A program made the translations under genes and the position numbers. Shown one piece after another: positions 22,607 through 33,012 of a stretch of DNA of 64,000 nt (positions are counted from its first letter, which is position 1; every line of letters begins with the position of its first letter). The DNA comes from Hansfordia pulvinata (lineage: Eukaryota > Ascomycota > Sordariomycetes > Xylariales): positions 372,001 through 436,000 of the forward strand of contig BJKQ01000014.1 of NCBI GenBank assembly GCA_006538405.1, given 5' to 3'. The notes under the pieces were generated by a model. That model was not told where the DNA came from and searched no databases. It saw only the letters and a list, made by a program, of their open reading frames with translations.

Positions 22607-23105
22607 CGAGGAGCAGGCGAAGAGGGCTGGCAGGTCGGTCTGGAGGAGCGGAGGTGTGTAGCGCTCTAGAGACCGCCTCATGCCTAGCCTTGGGCCGAGA
22701 AGATGTATGTTCGTGCGTAGCATCGCATTAAGAGCAGCCGGGATATCGAGGCACCGCAATGTTGGTCTTTGGATCCTTGAGTGATACAAAGCGGGGGCCA
22801 GTCACCGGGCACGGCAACCCAGGTACCACGACCCCGATTTCAGGGCCGCCGGTCGAAGCCGTCCACGAGGCCCGTCCAGGCCTGCCCTATCATCGTGAGC
22901 TCGTGAGTGAGTGGTGCGGGGCCTGCGGACGACGGGGTCGCCGGACTGAGGTCGCCGGCACGGGCCGCAGCCCTGAGGGGTGGTACAACTCAACAGGCAT
23001 CACGCTGCAGACTGCAGATGGCGGAGGTCGACTCGGCGCTTCGCATGTGGCGTGGCTGACCGTCAGTCATCCATGGACCGGACCGGACCGGACCATCAAG
23101 AACAA

Positions 23106-23143
23106 GGGTGACGGATGGAAGGGTGACGGATGGAAGGGTGACG
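23106..23143. repeat. 15-base tandem repeat, 2.5 copies
   Basis: GGGTGACGGATGGAA at 23106-23120 and 23121-23135, then a partial third copy. A GGACC pentamer run lies just upstream at 23076-23094. Confidence 0.9.
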
Positions 23144-23235
23144 ATTGCGAGGTGAGAGTGAGGTGACGTCCGGTGTGGGCACTACGAAGCGCTGTGGTGG
23201 GGCCTAAAGTACGCGCGCGCTAATTAGACGGTACA

Positions 23236-23263
23236 GAGTACGCGTAGGTGCCTACGCGTACTC
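23236..23263. repeat. Perfect inverted repeat, 13-base arms, 2-base spacer
   Basis: Left arm GAGTACGCGTAGG (23236-23248), spacer TG, right arm CCTACGCGTACTC (23251-23263). It lies in the shared upstream region of the divergent genes starting at 22504 and 23704. Could be an operator, a cruciform or a trace of a small element. Confidence 0.9.
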
Positions 23264-23703
23264 GTACAAGGGCCCGTACCTTACGCGCGGGTAATCCTAT
23301 CGCACTGGAGGCCTGTTACTGTAGCGACCATCAACCATGGTAGCGGGCCGCCAGCTGTACCTTACGTGTACGACTACTCGCAATACAGAGGGTACTCGTA
23401 AACAACCAACCTGCCATCGACGTACAGCAAGCACCCTACCTCCACGATACCTGCTACGCGACATGGGATCCGCTACGCTGCCACCTTCCACCACACGAGT
23501 ACCTACCTGGAGTACGTACGGTATGTAGGTAGGTAGCCACACAAGGTACGAACGCCTACCTACTCTCGCTCGGCATGCCTTCTTCTATAAGGGGTCATGG
23601 CCCTTGTCCACTACCACTCGGGAGCTCGTCTTCAGCCAGCACCTCGCCTCGCTCCGCTGCATCATCCCTAGAAACCACCAGCACCAGCACCACCGACACT
23701 ACC

Positions 23704-24445
23704 ATGGTAGCCAAGGAATCCGAGCACCAGACCCAGGTCTTCTGCATGAAGACCTGGAGACGCTTCGTCCGTATCCCGCTCGCCCACATCCCACACAAGG
23801 AGCTTGTCCGTCTGAACATCTCCATCCGTCCCCGTTTGCGCTCGATCCCGACGGCTTCGAATCCCATGACGGCGACTTCGGCTTGCGTCCCTTGCCGATG
23901 CCCGAGCTCGAGCGACAGCTGCAGGCCACCAGGCCCTGGGAGTTCTTCACGGGTGCCCGTGCCTCTTCCCTTGAGCTCGTCGACGAAGGGCTGGACAACC
24001 ACGGGAATGCCACCGAGCCTGCCGGCTTCTTCATCGATTATCTGGGCTACAACGCCAGCGGCGGTCACGGAATCAGGCAGAACCTGGGCTGGGGGGCTAG
24101 AGAGTGTGTGAGATGGATATTGCCCGGCCTGTGTGGGACCGTCGTATATGCTAACCTCTGGCTTCGTTTGCCCTTGCAGTGTCGCTGTGTTCGAGCAAGC
24201 ATCGTCAGAGTCGCCGTACTGCCACCCAAGTCTGCGATGGAGCGTCCACCAAGTCTACGACAGATCCGACCCGGCCGACCCGCACCAGGCCTGCTTGCTT
24301 GCCGAGAACGCCGAGCTGTACGACCAAGTCCTCACGACAGGCGAGCTCTGGGTTCTCATGGCCCTGACTTTCCAGAAGGCAGCAAGAGCAGAGTACCGCC
24401 ATCACGACAAGTTCCCTGTAAGTCTCAATATACCTATACTTGAAG

Positions 24446-24478
<33 letters not shown>

Positions 24479-24733
24479 TATGCACCCATTGCCGCCTCCA
24501 TCGACGACCACCGCACGGGCTAACACGGCATTCCCATCCAGCTCACCATAGTCACCATTTCGGGCAGAAAGATCCGCATCACACAAGGCTGTCTCGATGC
24601 CGGCTCACAGCGCATCATCTTCCGAATGTCGGAAGTCGTTGATGTTAGCGATGGCGAGGGCGACCCCAAGACATTTCAAAGATTGAAACAACTCATGTGC
24701 TTCGTCTTGTCCCGGTCCGTGAGCAAGGGCTAG
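23704..24733 (+). CDS. Hypothetical protein, three exons, apparent frameshift
   Basis: No family recognised. Exons 23704-24103, 24180-24417 and 24542-24733; about 276 aa with one base restored. The ATG at 23704 has a good context (ACCATGG); an earlier in-frame ATG at 23575 would add only Ser/Thr/Pro-rich residues. Exon 1 opens MVAKESEHQTQVFCMKTWRRF and changes frame at the C run 23830-23833; one more C gives ..ISIRPPFALDPDGFESHDGDFG. Exon 2 reads VAVFEQASSESPYCHP to TFQKAARAEYRHHDKFP. Exon 3 reads LTIVTISGRKIRITQG to CFVLSRSVSKG. Introns 2 (GTAAGT..CCAG) and 1 (CTTGCAG acceptor) are good, but the donor of intron 1 (GTGTGT at 24104) is weak. Intron 2 contains a (TG)13 repeat. No signal peptide or membrane segment seen; probably intracellular. 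Confidence 0.6.
24451..24476. repeat. (TG)13 microsatellite within an intron
   Basis: Uninterrupted TG repeat inside intron 2 of the gene at 23704. Confidence 0.95.
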
Positions 24734-26251
24734 CGCCAGGAAGGAGATGACGCTGTTGCAGCGCTGCCGGACTTTAGGGGGAGGCTGCGAACAGACTGAA
24801 CGCCACCCAGGATTTCATGATTGGGCATCGTCTGTGCCGTGCCGTACAGGATTACCTGGAGGCACACGGCCAGGCCGACCTCTTGCGTGATACAAGGCTA
24901 AAGCCAGGAATGACGCATCTGGGCCCTCCGTTTGCGGACGTCGCACGAACAGCCCGTGGGACAAGTCACGCTCTTTTCCCTCCATCGACAAGAAGATGCA
25001 AAGCGGTTTGCATTCTCATCATCGTCAACATCGGGATATCCGTATCAGAGGTTTCGAGGGTTGCGTTGCTTGGGCCCCCCCTCCCCGCACGAGCCCGGCC
25101 CCCTCAAACCAGCCCCCTTGGGCCGCGGACCGTGGACGGTGAAGAAGAAAGTTGGGGTTCGGGGCTTGACGGGGGCGTCGCATACGAGTACAACAATATC
25201 TCGGAAGGCGTGCGCCGCCGTTCCCTTTGTCGTCGACGTTTTCGTCTGTTCTCAACGGGGAGGGGGGGGGGGAGACGTGTGCCGTCTCGCCGGCATGGCA
25301 CGTTCCTTTGTTCCATCAAGGCGAGGTGTGCAGAGATGGGGGGGACGGGTGGCTTCCATGACTGTGCCGGGCTGTCCGGGACGGAATCCCCGCCACGTGG
25401 GTGCAGACGGCACTGATACCACATGATCACGGCTGCCCAGCACTGTCTCCTACCTTGGGCACTGCTGCCCCCAGCCTTATCACTCGTACCTGAGGAGAGG
25501 CCGGCGTGGTGGCACGGGGCCAGTGGCGTTGCATTGGGGAGGAGGGCACGCGCGCCCGCCCTCGACGCCCATTGACGCGCCCTTGGCGCCCTACCTTAGG
25601 TATGGAGTGGAGAGACGCGGGTACGGGTGTACTGTTGTAGAAATGGAATCGCTCCATTCCTCCTCCCGTGGTTGCTGCCATATGTATATACATACGAGTA
25701 GATATCTTCCAATATGAATGAAGCTACCAAATCTATACCCAAGTAGGTTAGGTATGAATGAGTACCTAAGGTATGTACGGGTTAGGTATTGTATGAATAG
25801 GTACCTGATGAGATAGATGAAATGCAGGTGGCGGGGCAGGGCGGCCCGTCCGAGCTTCGGAGTTAAGTAAGGGCCTTAGCCTAGCCTGGCACGCCTAGCC
25901 TCGTCTGGTGCTGGTCTGGTGTGGTTCGCTTCGTGCAGATCCTTCGCGGCTGTTGATTCCTGTGGCCCTGCCTTGTTCAATCAAGGTTGTTGCCGAGCAC
26001 CGAGTTATACCTACTCGTACGAGAGTTAGGTACCTACTTGTAGGCGCTTTCCATGAGAACGACAAACCTGTTGGAACTCGGACGTAAACCTGCAGCTCCT
26101 CCCGGATTGGCGCCCTGATTGCCGGGTCTAATAAAGGGGGGGTTTCTTTTTCATCTTTCTCTTCTCTTCCCTATCCCATTGCTCCTAAACAGGGATCGAC
26201 AAGGGTTGAAGGGTTGCAGCCTGGCGCGATCGACGGGCGGCCCCTGCACTC

Positions 26252-26267
26252 GTACGAGTACTCGTAC
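26252..26267. repeat. 16-base perfect palindrome GTACGAGTACTCGTAC
   Basis: Self-complementary 16-mer containing two overlapping copies of the TACGAGTA octamer in opposite orientation. Confidence 0.95.
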
Positions 26268-27215
26268 ACACGCACGAGCGGGAGCCGCGCGCAGGTGGCA
26301 GCCTACCTACCCATTGTGCCCTCCTCTTCTCTTCTCTTCTCTTCTCGTTTCATATCGTACCTGGCTGGCCAGGTATTATGACAATAGAGGGCCGGCACAG
26401 AGGAGAGATCCCATCAACTCTTCCCCCACTGGATGCGATGCACTGTTACGGCCGCGGGGAGGGGGGCGGGACCGGTCATAGTGGCAAAAAAGAAGAAACA
26501 GGCAAAGTAAAATAAAAAAAGTGTAGGGCGGGGCATACGATGCCACGATGCATCCATCCCTACGAGTACATCCCCCATTGAATTGATGTGGCCACTCGCT
26601 TGTGGTGCTACTACTGCTGCACCGGTCCCGAGGGCCGTGTCGCCACTGCTGCTTGGCAGGTCAAAGATGGTGGTGCTGTTCCCATCTTCTTTTGTTTTGG
26701 TGCGGTGCGATGGCGAGAGCGTGACACATACTTGAAGGGAGAAGGAATCCTGGCTTGGCTTGGCCGTGGCCTTGCTGGTCTCCTTGGGGATCTTGTCCGT
26801 CTTTCTTGGCGTGGCTTCTCGGGGACCTTTGAACTCGTACGTTAACCGGCCTTATTAAGCTTACTACATGTCCCACTTACCTAACATTATGCTCCTACTA
26901 CCTGTCGTTCACTTCCAAGTTCAGGTTGTATGGATGTACTCGTACCTCCAGGCACTACTTAGTACCTAATAAGCCTGATGCTCATTTTCATGTTCAGTCG
27001 GGTGTGATGTTGTGGAAGGGCGAGCGAAGGTGGACCACAGTCGATTGAGCCGTCTCGACCGGGCGAATAGGCCGGTGCGCGACGCCCAGGCAGTCTTGGT
27101 TGGTTGGTTTGAGGGATTCCCGTGCCTGACTCAAAGATACATGACCACAACGAGTACGCTTACTCGTGTGGCGACCAGCTGATGAACACCTTGGGTTGCG
27201 TACGAGTTATTCTCG

Positions 27216-27241
27216 CCCCCCCCCCCCCCCCCCCCCCCCCC
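27216..27241. repeat. Poly-C tract (26 C)
   Basis: Twenty-six consecutive C on the + strand. True length is uncertain because tracts of this kind are hard to sequence. Confidence 0.85.
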
Positions 27242-28206
27242 TCCTCTCCCTCGATTGCTGACCTGCTGCAGCTGTGAGCTGAAATCAGGAGCGGGCAAGA
27301 GTAATATCAAGGCAGGGGTGCGAGGGCAGTGCAGGGCCGATTCGCAGACGGGCTCGTGCCAATCACATCTGCTCGTCCGAGTATAGGGAATCTGTGTGTC
27401 TATTTTCGAACCCTTCTAGAACAATAATACGAAGGTGTCCATCCGGCCCAGGAGCCGATCCATCCTGCTGCTGCGGGCCGAGCGAGTCCCCAGCCGAGGG
27501 CACGCACGCACGATACTTGTACTCGTAGATGCCTGCCTACTCGTAGGCTCGTTAGCGTGGCTGGGTAGCCAAGGCACCAGCGACAAACCCTAGCACGCCT
27601 GGGGTCCATTCCATATCTGCTGCTGCGGACGATCCGGAATGGCTCCGATCCATGCCAAGTGCTACGATGGAACGTGCGAGCGTGCGTGCGTGCGTGATGC
27701 GGTGGCGGGATAATACTGAGGAGGTATCTAGGTCCCTCCGACGGCATTGCATCCATCGAATGAATGGCTTTGCCTGAACTGCGACAAACCCCCAGTGGAA
27801 TCAGACGGGCGAGTACGGCAGATGCACGTCGCGAAAACGCCGAGTTGGGTAAGCGCGCATCTTCGCGTGGTGTAGCTACGGTACCTAAGGCTCCGTACCT
27901 TACAAAGGTTGTGAAGCATCACGAGTACTCGTCCGAGTACTCCTGTCAACGCTGCCCATGAACCTCCCCCTCATCTTAGTAATCGCTCAGGGCTGTTGAA
28001 AGTGTGTTCCTTTGAGAATCTGGTGCTCGCCTCCCGGCTCCGTACAAGTGAGTGAGTATCCATCCGCGTGCGTGCTCGTCGAGTGCTAATGTTGCTCGCA
28101 CCATCGCATCCATCCGCTTGGCACAAGAAGAATATGGAATGGTCGGTTGATGACGGTGGCGGTGGTCGAGAGGCGAACTGTTCATCCACTCGCGAGTTCG
28201 TTCATT

Positions 28207-28233
28207 AGACAGACAGACAGACAGACAGACAGA
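28207..28233. repeat. (AGAC)n microsatellite
   Basis: Tetranucleotide AGAC repeated about six and a half times. Confidence 0.9.
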
Positions 28234-29187
28234 TTGGCCACGGCGGATGGGGGCGAAGATTGACTGACCCCTGGCTCAGCAGTCTGTTTTCGTCCCTCTG
28301 CTGCTGCTCAGCTGCGGTCGAGTATACCAAGTCAAAAGGCCCGCCCGCAGGATTCGGCATTGGTGGCCAAGGCACCGACGACAGGGCTCTGTTTAAAGGT
28401 GGGCAAGGGCATACCATACCATACCCGTAATCTACGCCCTACGCGTCCTCGCGCGAGTGCAGTGCAGGGATCTTGCACCTTCGCGGCTAACCGCGCCGAC
28501 CTGGGTTACTCGTTTACCCCTGGCTCACCAACTCAACAACAACCCTTGTAATAAGTCGTTGTTCTTCGAGCCAACCAAACCAAAAGGCCCCCGGCTCCCA
28601 ACCGAGAGGGTCTTGACCTCTTTTCCGTCCATCCCGATGCCCCGCCACAGCCGCAGCTCCTCCCTCCAGCGCTGGAGTACGCGTAGCGGCGGCACTCGGA
28701 GCTTCAACGGGGGCACATTCCACGCTCGCCTGGCCCCGCGTAGTAGCCTAATCGTCGTTTATTAATGGTGGCAAACTGCATCTGTGGCAAACCTGCACCT
28801 GAGGGGTGCCCACTTCGCCCCGCCAGCTCAACCCCGGGTCGATCCTGAGTTCAAGGTTGCCAAGCACCCAAGGCATCGTATCTGTGCTGCTGGCTGCTGC
28901 AGAGACCGCCGCAGTGTCCGCACACAAGGCACTGAGGTACGTTACGGGGCAGCCGGAGCGGGGGCGAGGCGAGGCAAGGCACGCCAGCCCGGCTTCTTTT
29001 GCCACGGTCTCGTCCGCCCAAGCAAGCCTGGCACTATTCACGGCTTCATCCCATCCTACCAGGCTGAAGAAGCTGAACGTTCCACGATCCTACGCGGAAG
29101 CCCCAGACGAGGCCTCGAACAAATGGGCAAAGCCGAGAGACACTCAAGAGGAGTGTGGACTTTGGGAGAATCATGGCTCGGTAGATC

Positions 29188-29193
29188 TATAAA
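29188..29193 (+). promoter_or_regulatory. TATA box of the secreted-protein gene at 29431
   Basis: TATAAA (in GATCTATAAAG) about 240 bases before the ATG. It is followed by (TCA)n and (TC)n pyrimidine tracts (29231-29309), typical of a fungal core promoter and leader. Confidence 0.55.
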
Positions 29194-29275
29194 GACGATC
29201 GTCATCTCGGTCGTAGTATCGAGTTTCTTTTCATCATCATCATCATCATCATCCTCACTTTCACTCACAGCAACA

Positions 29276-29280
<5 letters not shown>

Positions 29281-29309
<29 letters not shown>
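29281..29309. repeat. (TC)n tract in the leader of the gene at 29431
   Basis: Twenty-nine bases of uninterrupted TC repeat between the TATA box and the start codon. Confidence 0.95.
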
Positions 29310-29311
<2 letters not shown>

Positions 29312-29430
29312 GCTCCGGCAGCTTTGGCACTTTTATAACTCTCTTGCAACTTTGATCTGCAAACAGCACAGTCTCTTCTCTTCTTCTCTCTTCCTTAACA
29401 ACAACAACAACAACCACCCCCAAACTCACC

Positions 29431-30020
29431 ATGAAGACCACCGCCTACGCCTACTTCACCGCGGCCATCGCCGCCCTGCCCCTCGCCGCGGCCATGCCCT
29501 CCTCCTCCTCCTCCTCCTCCTCCTCCTCCTCCGCCAACCTGGGCTTCACCCCGAACCTGGCGGCCCGCGACTACCCTCCCCCGGACGGCGTCACCATCGA
29601 GTGCACCAGCGGCACCTGCGGCACCCTGTCCCACTGCAACCTCGACGACCTCTCCAAGTCGGTCTCGGACGGCTACGCGGCCGAGACGGGAACCATCGCC
29701 GGCTGCCAGAAGCAGAAGGACGAGGCCAAGGACCCGGACAGCGTCAGCTGCTCCACCGAGCGCCGCAAGTACGGCAACGGCGACATCATCGCCAGCTGCA
29801 AGGAGAACGTCAACCAGTACATCCTCCTGCTCTACCGCGAGACCCAGGAGGCCTTCTCCCGCGACACCATCCTCTACCACCTCAACGGCTTCACCCACAA
29901 GGGCTGCAACCGCTGCGGCAACCGCGCCATCGAGGCCAACCAGCCCCTCAGCATGGGCGAGCTGTCCATCATCTACAAGTACCTCGAGGGCGGCGTCCCG
30001 AGCACATGGACAACGCTTAA
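29431..30020 (+). CDS. Secreted cysteine-containing protein (196 aa with one base restored)
   Basis: The ATG in CACCATGAAG gives MKTTAYAYFTAAIAALPLAA, a clear signal peptide. A run of eleven Ser follows, then a mature region with eight Cys (IECTSGTCGTLSHC, IAGCQ, VSCSTE, IASCKE, HKGCNRCGN), an even number suited to disulfides. Single exon. As written, the frame runs through a CT repeat to 30066, giving an artificial-looking RFSLSLSLSWFVS end. One more G at about 30000 turns the end into ..EGGVPEHMDNA with TAA at 30018-30020 and a length divisible by three; I prefer that. TATA box upstream. The gene converges with another secreted-protein gene ending at 31030. Very high GC at third positions suggests strong expression. 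No family recognised; effector-like by features only. Confidence 0.7.
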
Positions 30021-31029
30021 GCAGCGCTTCTCTCTCTCTCTCTCTCTCTCTTGGTTTGTCTCTTAACCAAATCTTATCTATCGTGTCTTCCCTTTCTATT
30101 GTTTCAACACTTATGTATCTATCTACTCATCTAAAGAGGGAGAATACTCCCTTCCTATGAGGAGCGGTCGGGCCGGTGCGGTGCTTTCGGGTCGGGAGAA
30201 GGAGCCAAACCAAAATTCGGCCTCGTCGGGACAGGAATCCCGGTCTTGTATCATCAATGATCATTTACGCGCGGCGGGAGTTGTAGCTGGTTTTTTCTTT
30301 TTTGAGTTTGTTTTTTTATTAATGGAGGGCGTCTCTTGAGGAGAGCTTGCTCCTATGTATAAGTTGCGGTGGGACTGGTATATATATATATTGATCGAAG
30401 AAAAAGACTTCCTTCTTGCACAGCTTGTCCCTCTTTTGCGTTCCCTTTCGTTCCGTGAACTACTTTTCTTCTTCTTCTTCTTCTTCTTCTTATTCCGACT
30501 GTTTTTTTCTTTGCCAGCTTTCTTTCCTTCCCTTCTACAGTACATCGCATCGAAACGCTATAGTCGGGCAATCCCGACACGGCCATGCAGCTGGCTCCGT
30601 CAGCGCCGGCACAAGCTGGCCCTTGCGCGGGATCAGCAGACGACCACGTCGAGCAAAGCGCAATGTCTGCAAGGCCGCTGTCACAACCAAGACCAAGAGA
30701 ACTCGGAAGGCCCGAGTTCCATTCGCTGCCTTCACGACAGAAACCAAGCCACGGAAGAAGGAAAAAAAAAGAAAAAAAAAGGGAGTAGCGGCACAATCGG
30801 AACACGGACGATCCATATCACTCAGCCTTCTCATTCTTGTAACCCTATTTCGTCACTGCCACCGGTTTTCCTCCTCCTCCTCCTCCTCCTCCTCCTCTCT
30901 ATAAGCGATTGCCTTGTCACCAATTGCCAGGAATCTGCCCCCTTGTCCCCATCTATCAGAAAGACAAAAAAGGGGAATATGAAACTTAAAAGCTCTCCCC
31001 TCGCTTTCCCCGCGGCATTTCCCGCCCTT
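30021..31029. other. Convergent 3' region between two secreted-protein genes
   Basis: Contains both 3' UTRs, (CTT)n at about 30468-30492, (CCT)n at 30870-30897 and A-rich runs at 30759-30780. Open frames across it are repeat-driven. Confidence 0.5.
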
Positions 31030-31494
31030 CTACGCGCCGACCTGGACGGACGGCGGGCTGTGGTCGTCGGCGCGGAACCCGCCGGCCTTGATGGGGTCGC
31101 CGCCCGCGGCCTCCCGCTCCCGGTGTTGCAGACCTTCTCAAGCGGGCTGAGCTCGGTCGTGCTGCACTCCGGGCACATCTTGGGGCACGGGTTGTAGCCG
31201 AGAATCACGTAGCACCGCTTGCCGCACATGTCCTTCTCGTCAAAGAGGTGTCTAGCAGTAATTCCGCGTCTCTGTGTCTCTGTCTGTTTTTTTTTTTTTT
31301 TTTTTAGTAATGACTCATCAGCACTCGTCGTCAGCCCCAACCTTGAGGTCGCTCGATTGTCCTTCCCCCCAGGCTCTACACTCTCCCAGACTTACCTCGT
31401 GGCTGGTGACACCGACTGAGCCTGACGCTGGAGCTCCCGCCACGAAGCTCGGCACAGCGGCGGCCAACATGAACAAGGCATAAATAAACTGCAT
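31030..31494 (-). CDS. Small secreted cysteine-rich protein (about 117 aa with one base restored)
   Basis: Two exons on the minus strand. Exon 1, 31494-31396, encodes MQFIYALFMLAAAVPSFVAG.., a signal peptide. The intron 31395-31284 has donor GTAAGT, contains an A19 run (T on the + strand), and ends CAG. Exon 2 from 31283 has TETQRRGITARHLFDEKDMC, then six Cys in the pattern C-x3-C-x8-C-x3-C-x2-C..C (CGKRC, NPCPKMCPEC, KVC). As written, the frame runs on to 30831 through Arg/Ser-rich sequence. One more C at about 31122-31128 gives HREREAAGGDPIKAGGFRAD.. and TAG at 31032-31030. An alternative acceptor (CAG before AGACGC) would shorten the mature N terminus by four residues. Compact cysteine pattern and secretion suggest an effector or defence-type peptide; no family recognised. 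Confidence 0.62.
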
Positions 31495-33012
31495 CTCGGA
31501 AAAGGGTGGTCTTGAAAGAAGCTCGTGCTAAGAGAGTATGGAACGAGATGGTAAGGGGCTGCTGGGATTGGGAAGATGGAGATGGTCTCATATGGAGGGC
31601 GTCGAGCTGCCTTTATGTATCTCTGACTGCCCGAAGCCAGACAACTTCTTGCCGACGAAAATATTACGTTCGACCACTCGCCACAGTGAAAAAGGCTGCA
31701 CTGGCCCACCCGGCATCGTGACCAAGAAGCTGAAATGAATGGTTGGCCAACTCGATCCAGCCAAGCCTCTCTCACACTTTTCATAGTGACGGCCGACGCC
31801 TCGAAATAAACTGCCGACTCCAGACTGTCCAAAGGGATATGCGACGTCGGGTCGGAGAGGAACTGGCACATGTCGGTTCCTCGCAGCTTTCTCGCTAGGG
31901 GCGGCCGCCAGTGGAGACAATAGCCGAACCCTTAACTAGCTCCTGGCGGGCAATCACTTGTCCTGACAAGCACGTGGCGATTGGACACAGCAGTGACCGA
32001 AGACTCGAATGGCATGCTGAATATTTCTTGACGGGCTGACGGCCCCTGAACCTAAGCGGTTCCGGGCAGGCTAGCCAAGGTAAGCATGGAGAGTGCCGAG
32101 GTCTGGTTCTCGCGCGGCGGACTTCAGTCATAGCCTGATTCTTTTCAGCACCGGACCCAGCAGCTGAACGAGCGAGGCGGGAGACCTCCTCCGACTTGTG
32201 GGCGCGCGTGACTGTTCACACAGCTCAAGTGATTGGGTCGTACTGGAGTGGCCACTCATAGTGGCTTTTCCAAAGCCTGAGGCCATTCGCTTTCTCACAG
32301 CTGGACGCTGGAGCCGACGAGTCGCCGCACTGAAGAGCGCAGCCCAAGCCCAATGTGCCCCGCCGCTATGTCAAGACTTTGGCAGGAGTCCACTGTTGGT
32401 GTGCACTAGCTGCTAACAGGCTCTGAATAGATGCGGGCGAGACACACCGTGGCGTTCTTCGGTCGAAACAAGCGCCGGGGAGCGGGGCACGTGTGGCGGC
32501 GGAGGCCGGTCTTTTGCATTCATGACTGAACCCATCCACCATCCAGAACTTTCGGCCGCAGGCCAAGTCGGGTGCTTTCATGAACGCGGCTGGTGCGTGT
32601 GCATTTGGTGAACGGTGGGGTTCGCTCCCTATATGATCATGGCCTTTTGTAGCGTTCATTAGGTGGTGCCTCTCGATGAGTGGCAGATCGAGTCCCGCTC
32701 AGCGGGAGGGTCTTGCTGTCGAGTCAGCCCGGCCAGCGCCTGGCGCCAGCGGTGATGGCCAAGACAAAAATGTTGATGTGCTGCATGATTGCTAGAGAAC
32801 TGTCATGCAATGTCATGGCTTGTAAGCACTGTCGCGCCTCTTCCCTTTTCCAAGCGAGCGCCCTCGGAAGCAAATTTGACTCTTCCGAGTCCGCCACTGC
32901 AACTAATAGCAACGGTGGCAAGTCTTCCGAAAATATACGTACGATCTCAAGATCACCAGGCAAGGCGTAGGGTAGGACAAAGTCGACAAGACGGCCCCAA
33001 ACGGCGCTCCTC
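31495..33012. other. Intergenic region
   Basis: Left end is the promoter of the minus-strand secreted-protein gene (a weak TATA-like TACATAAAG, minus strand, at about 31610-31620). Right end is the 3' flank of the dioxygenase gene. No gene is supported between. Confidence 0.45.

Larger units (their letters stand above)
22505..23703. other. Divergent promoter region
   Basis: Lies between the starts of two divergently transcribed genes. It contains a G15 tract, 15-base direct repeats, a 13-base-arm inverted repeat and a GTA/TAC-rich segment (23200-23530). No further gene is supported. Confidence 0.5.
24734..29430. other. Gene-poor region rich in TACGAGTA and TACCTA motifs
   Basis: No gene is supported in 4.7 kb. 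The segment is marked by GTA/TAC-rich words (TACGAGTA or its complement at 25693, 26012, 26253, 26259, 26561, 26937, 27520 and 27538), a C26 tract, a GACA repeat and CT/CAT repeats near the right end. Frames here are short and compositionally biased. The last few hundred bases are the promoter and leader of the gene at 29431. Confidence 0.5.
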
